Of a stretch of 64,000 bases of DNA, positions 60,451 to 64,000 are shown piece by piece. The translations under genes were made by a program, and so were the position numbers. The number at the start of each line of letters is the position of its first letter. Position 1 is the first letter of the stretch. Below the pieces are notes generated by a model, which was given only the letters and a program-made list of their open reading frames with translations, did not search any database and was not told where the DNA came from. This stretch comes from Xestospongia bergquistia (taxonomy: Eukaryota > Porifera > Demospongiae > Haplosclerida > Petrosiidae), in NCBI GenBank assembly GCA_963965975.1, contig OZ014411.1, positions 26,894,249 through 26,958,248 of the forward strand. The letters are read 5' to 3'.

Positions 60451-62843
60451 CTACCAAGACGTTACTTTCAGCATCTGATATATAACAACAAGAGAAAGAG
60501 AAACAACTAGAGACTGAGAGAAACAAACCAATTAAGGAGTTAAGGCTTGATTTGAAAGGTAACTGGCTGACATAATACTAGTATACTGGTTTTCTTAACA
60601 AGCATAGTATTCCTGCTTATATTTAATATTTCTACAGACATAAAACAAAGGAAGATTGAAAGTTTCTCATCATTTCAGACTGAAAGAGAAGGTATATGAT
60701 ACTGAACAATTATTACAATGTGTACATGTAGTTTGGAATTGCTTCAACCATGTACTTTTATGCTAACTCATGCACTGTTGTAATTCTAGCTGGAGACACT
60801 CTTTTTCTATTTCAAGGGAGTAGTCAGCCTCAATATTTTAACTGGGAGAAATATGGATTATCCTTATCTGCACCAGAAGGAATACTACCTCCATCAGAGA
60901 CTTGTGAAGTGACTATCACTGCTCTTGCTGGAGGTGAATTTTAATTCCCTAAAGTCAGTGAGCTTGTCAGTGCTGTTCATGTCATTTCTGTTTCAAAACC
61001 TCTACTAAGACCACTCACTCTCAATATACAACATTGTGTATCACTAAAGACACTAGGACAATGTAAATTTCTTCAGTTTGTGAGGGCACCACTTATTAAT
61101 GAAACACTTCCATATCAGTTTGAAGTTCTTCCAGGAGGTCATTTTATTCCAGGAAACCAATATGGCTCCATTTCTTGTATGGATTTTAGTCTGTTAGGTA
61201 TTTACTTAGAATTGGAAAGCAATGAAGATAATGAAGACAGTGAAGAAGGTAGCACATCAGATGATGATAACTCAGAGCAAACTGAAGACCCTAATGTTAG
61301 CGAAGAAAATGATCAACTTTCTCAAGGTAGTAGTGTTACATAATCTGCTGTGTATACATGCATAAATATCATTGTTTGTCTGTGGCTTTATACACTAGAA
61401 AGTGAAAACTTAGAAGATGATGAAGTGAAACAGAAGCCATTACCAAAAAGAAATACAACTGTTAGTAGATCTCAAAATGGTAAGAAAAGTTTTGTATAAT
61501 CTTAACATTTTCCAATGTGTAATTTAGCTGCCACTAAACCAACTGAAAAGGCTGATATTCTTTATTATTGTAAAGTATATTATGAGGAAACTGATGATTT
61601 AGAATACAAATGGCAAATTATGTTCACAGTTGTTAAGTGTCTCAATGCACTTCAACAGGTTATAATATATACCATGTATAAATTGATTGTGCCCAATTAT
61701 ATCACCTCAGTATATAAAACAACGTTATCCTTGTGCTGAAGAAGGTCAGAAAATTGATTTAGACTTAAGCATACAAAATGACATTGAGTTTGATATTCAA
61801 AAGTATCATCATGAAATTCCTCAAGGTTGGATGATTATGCCTCAGACACAACCTCTCAGGGTAGGAAATTATACTATTATTTCCAATGTACTACAACATC
61901 AATTTTATCTTTTGTTCAGCTGAGCCACACTGCCATTAAAATGTTTGGAACTACTGGATATCCTGAGCCTCCAATGTGTTTTGTAGATGTATGTGCATAT
62001 CAGGGACCAGAGACAGCAAAGGTACTCCATTACTGCGTTCCAATTTTGGGAATTGAATTGAAAATTGCAGAATACATTAACTTATTTCTAAGGCAAAAAC
62101 CTCTAAAATGTAAGAAAAGTAGTCACAGTCTAATCATTCATAAAACATTTTCATACACTGAATGTCATCTTAAGTTCACAAGTTAAAGGTGCTGATTCTT
62201 TTTACAGTTATCATACAGGAATTAGCAGTGACATGTCAGATGAATCACAAAGCTCACCCTAGTGCATCAGAACAGTAGAATACAATGGAAGATATCTTGC
62301 AGGTTGATCATTAGTGATAATATAATTCATTAACTAACATCCAAAATTTTTGTTCATTAGCTATCTACTATTATGATGGAGTTTATTTCAAGAAAACAAT
62401 CACAAGAAGCAAAAGAAGAGTCAAAGCAGAAAAGAGAGAAAAATGATTGCTCTGATTCTATTCTAGTTATAATTACTACTGGTGATAGACTTGAAGACAT
62501 TAAAGGAATCATAAAGAATGTTCTTACTCGGTGGTACTCTCTTCTGAGTAAAGTGCTTATGAAATCTTTGAAGAAAATAGCAGCAGACATGTATTCTCAT
62601 GGTTTGATATCAGAATCAGTCAATGAAACTCCAGAGTTTAAAGAAATCATGTCAGAATTCCAATTAGGCATGGATGTCATACGCAATTATCAGAGATTAG
62701 TGAAACACTGCGAGTTGTTTTTACAGACTTTAATTGATCAACGTGGTCCACCGAAAGAAGCAGCCATTAACATAGCTGAAGAATGGACTGACAACATTAA
62801 AAGAAAATTGGATATAACTATAGAGTTTAACATCATTGTGTAA
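60451..62843 (+). pseudogene. Second ZU5-UPA copy with three in-frame stops
   Basis: Exons mirror the intact gene: 60451-60558, 60638-60691, 60790-61326, 61399-61479, 61528-61658, 61711-61860, 61920-62109, 62207-62300, 62361-62843. The ZU5 part (AGDTLFLFQGSSQ, LSAPEGILPPSE) is nearly identical to the intact copy but has TAA at 60942-60944 where the other gene has GAA. Other stops are TAA 60483-60485 in the coiled coil and TAG 62276-62278 before the last exon. The last exon is fully open (161 codons) and carries the helical C-terminal module (ADMYSHGLISESV, QRGPPKEAAINIAEEW). Splice sites are all preserved, so decay is recent, or truncated products are made. There is no microexon array upstream of this copy. 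Confidence 0.75.
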
Positions 62844-63029
62844 CTAGACCGTATTAAAATTTTTGTACTGCTTCAAATTAATTAACTAATTAACATTTAT
62901 AATAAATCAATGGCCATATATTAATTTTATGTCACTTATGAATGTCCCATGTATGTGTGGCTACAATATTTATATTTCTACCCTGGCCTAAGTCACAAAT
63001 ATCAATGTGTACATCAGGAACATATGGTG
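62844..63029. other. Short intergenic gap
   Basis: Nothing supported here. Confidence 0.5.
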
Positions 63030-63316
63030 AAAAAAGAAATGATTTATTAGATGAGAAACCAACCATTAGTGAATTATGTGAACATATTCACATTAGTGGT
63101 AGTAGTATCACAATAGGAATCATACTGATAAGTTGGATGTTAAGAAGTTCAATAATATTCACAAATTATATCTACAAGAGGACTTAACTCACAAAACATG
63201 AAAAATGCTTAAATTGTGGTTGGAAACCAACTCTGATGCTACCAGAGAACAAATTATAGAGGGTTTGAGAAAAGGAGTCATTGGAAAAAATTTAATCGCC
63301 ATGAGTATAAGTTAAG
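63030..63316 (+). pseudogene. Death-domain relic
   Basis: Reads DEKPTISELCEHIHISGSS, then in another frame KLDVKKFNNIHKLYLQEDL, a stop, and MLKLWLETNSDATREQIIEG followed by LRKGVIGKNLIAMSIS and TAA at 63313-63315. This is a recognisable Death domain of the sponge ZU5/NLR type, with a frameshift near 63125-63133 and one nonsense codon. ZU5-UPA-Death is the layout of UNC5 and PIDD, so this may be the lost C-terminus of the copy just upstream. Confidence 0.65.
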
Positions 63317-63816
63317 ACACTGAGAACATCTTGTAATAAGTAAAAATATCTCCTATAATGTTTACAGTTGAAAATTTAAGTGGAAGATATCTATTGTTAA
63401 TTTTAATATTTTAATGCAATGAACAAATATAAAAGAAGACATATACCTGTTAATGACATATTTGAACTCTCTTAGTGTATACTGTTAATAACTTAATTTG
63501 TATACTTATTTTTGTAAACGTTATTTATTATTTTATAATTACTTATTCTATTTCTTTACCATGTTATAGGTATTGGTTCTACTGAGAAAAGAGTTCATGT
63601 TCCATCTCAATTAATTTTATATAAAATAGTTCTATTAATTAATGGAAATCATCATTATATTGTGAAGTATATACTTCACAATATAATGATGATCTATATG
63701 TTATACACTTAGCATAGTCTTAATTTAGAATAGAGCAAACTGTAAATGCAATATAGCTTTGACTAACTTGAGTTATTTATGTCCTTTGTTATCATAATCA
63801 GTTAAAAATATTTCAG
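63317..63816. other. Non-coding region with a perfect palindrome
   Basis: Contains the 46-bp palindrome listed next. No gene is seen. Confidence 0.6.
63648..63693. repeat. Perfect 46-bp palindrome
   Basis: The two 23-base arms meet at GAAGTAT|ATACTTC with no mismatch and no spacer (checked base by base). Confidence 0.95.
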
Positions 63817-63984
63817 AGTCATTCTTCTAAACCTTGTTATGCCTTTGAATCTGATCCTGTTTGTATTGTTGGTAAATTCATAGCTGATAATCAAATATCA
63901 CTAAACCATAGTAAACATGTTTGCAGCATGAGTGGTATATCATATGATAAACCTAGTAACATAATTGATGTAATACAAAGATAG
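63817..63984 (+). CDS. Candidate last exon, unrecognised
   Basis: A TATTTCAG acceptor opens a 55-residue frame in phase 0 (SHSSKPCYAFESDPVCIVGK...) that ends in TAG at 63982-63984. It may be the last exon of a gene overlapping the right part of the window. No domain was recognised. Confidence 0.35.
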   Translation, partial: SHSSKPCYAFESDPVCIVGKFIADNQISLNHSKHVCSMSGISYDKPSNIIDVIQR

Positions 63985-64000
63985 TTACAAAGCTACAATA

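Overview
The window looks like nuclear DNA of a demosponge, probably Amphimedon queenslandica or a close relative. This is inferred from strong AT-richness, many 40-100 bp introns with GTAAGT-type donors, and a gene set of Death-fold, TRAF, ZU5-UPA and DSL (Notch-ligand-like) proteins. It is not a prokaryotic or viral sequence. No tRNA, rRNA or CRISPR array was seen. All exon models are built by eye from splice sites and frame continuity.

Left part, 0-12 kb, minus strand: two tandem paralogues of a short DSL-like type I membrane protein (998-2423 and 4991-6589), a decayed reverse transcriptase fragment, and a nine-exon Death / CARD-like / coiled-coil / leucine-rich-repeat gene (7788-11855). 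That gene resembles a sponge NLR but has no NACHT ATPase. Middle, 12-34 kb: microsatellites; a duplicated low-molecular-weight tyrosine phosphatase gene with one intact copy (14625-15194) and one broken copy (17819-18389); an intact single-exon TRAF gene (19948-21534) followed by a TRAF relic; a decayed antisense LINE; two intronless helical-bundle genes pointing away from each other (25793-26836 minus, 29568-30911 plus) with related 58-bp repeat arrays nearby; a CACTA-type transposase relic; and a minus-strand array of small repeated acidic exons (33.2-34.3 kb).

Right part, 36-64 kb: a ZU5-UPA protein gene whose 14 coding exons stay in frame from 39145 to 55492, followed by a second ZU5-UPA copy (60451-62843) with three in-frame stops and a broken Death-domain relic. 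Two duplicated 39-nt first coding exons (38418 and 39145) precede the intact gene.

The most striking object lies in the first coding intron of the intact ZU5-UPA gene. About 11 kb (40.6-51.56 kb) consists of 76 tandem units of about 145 bp. Every unit carries a T-rich tract, a CTGAC branch-point-like motif, a TATAATAG acceptor, exactly three variable bases in 73 of 76 units, and a GTAAGT-like donor. The exon before the array ends in phase 0 and the exon after it starts in phase 0, so each triplet would add one whole codon. I read this as a candidate array of single-codon microexons that could diversify the N-terminus of a putative immune or signalling protein. Transcript evidence is needed to separate this from a satellite that merely resembles splice sites, or from a recursive-splicing ladder.
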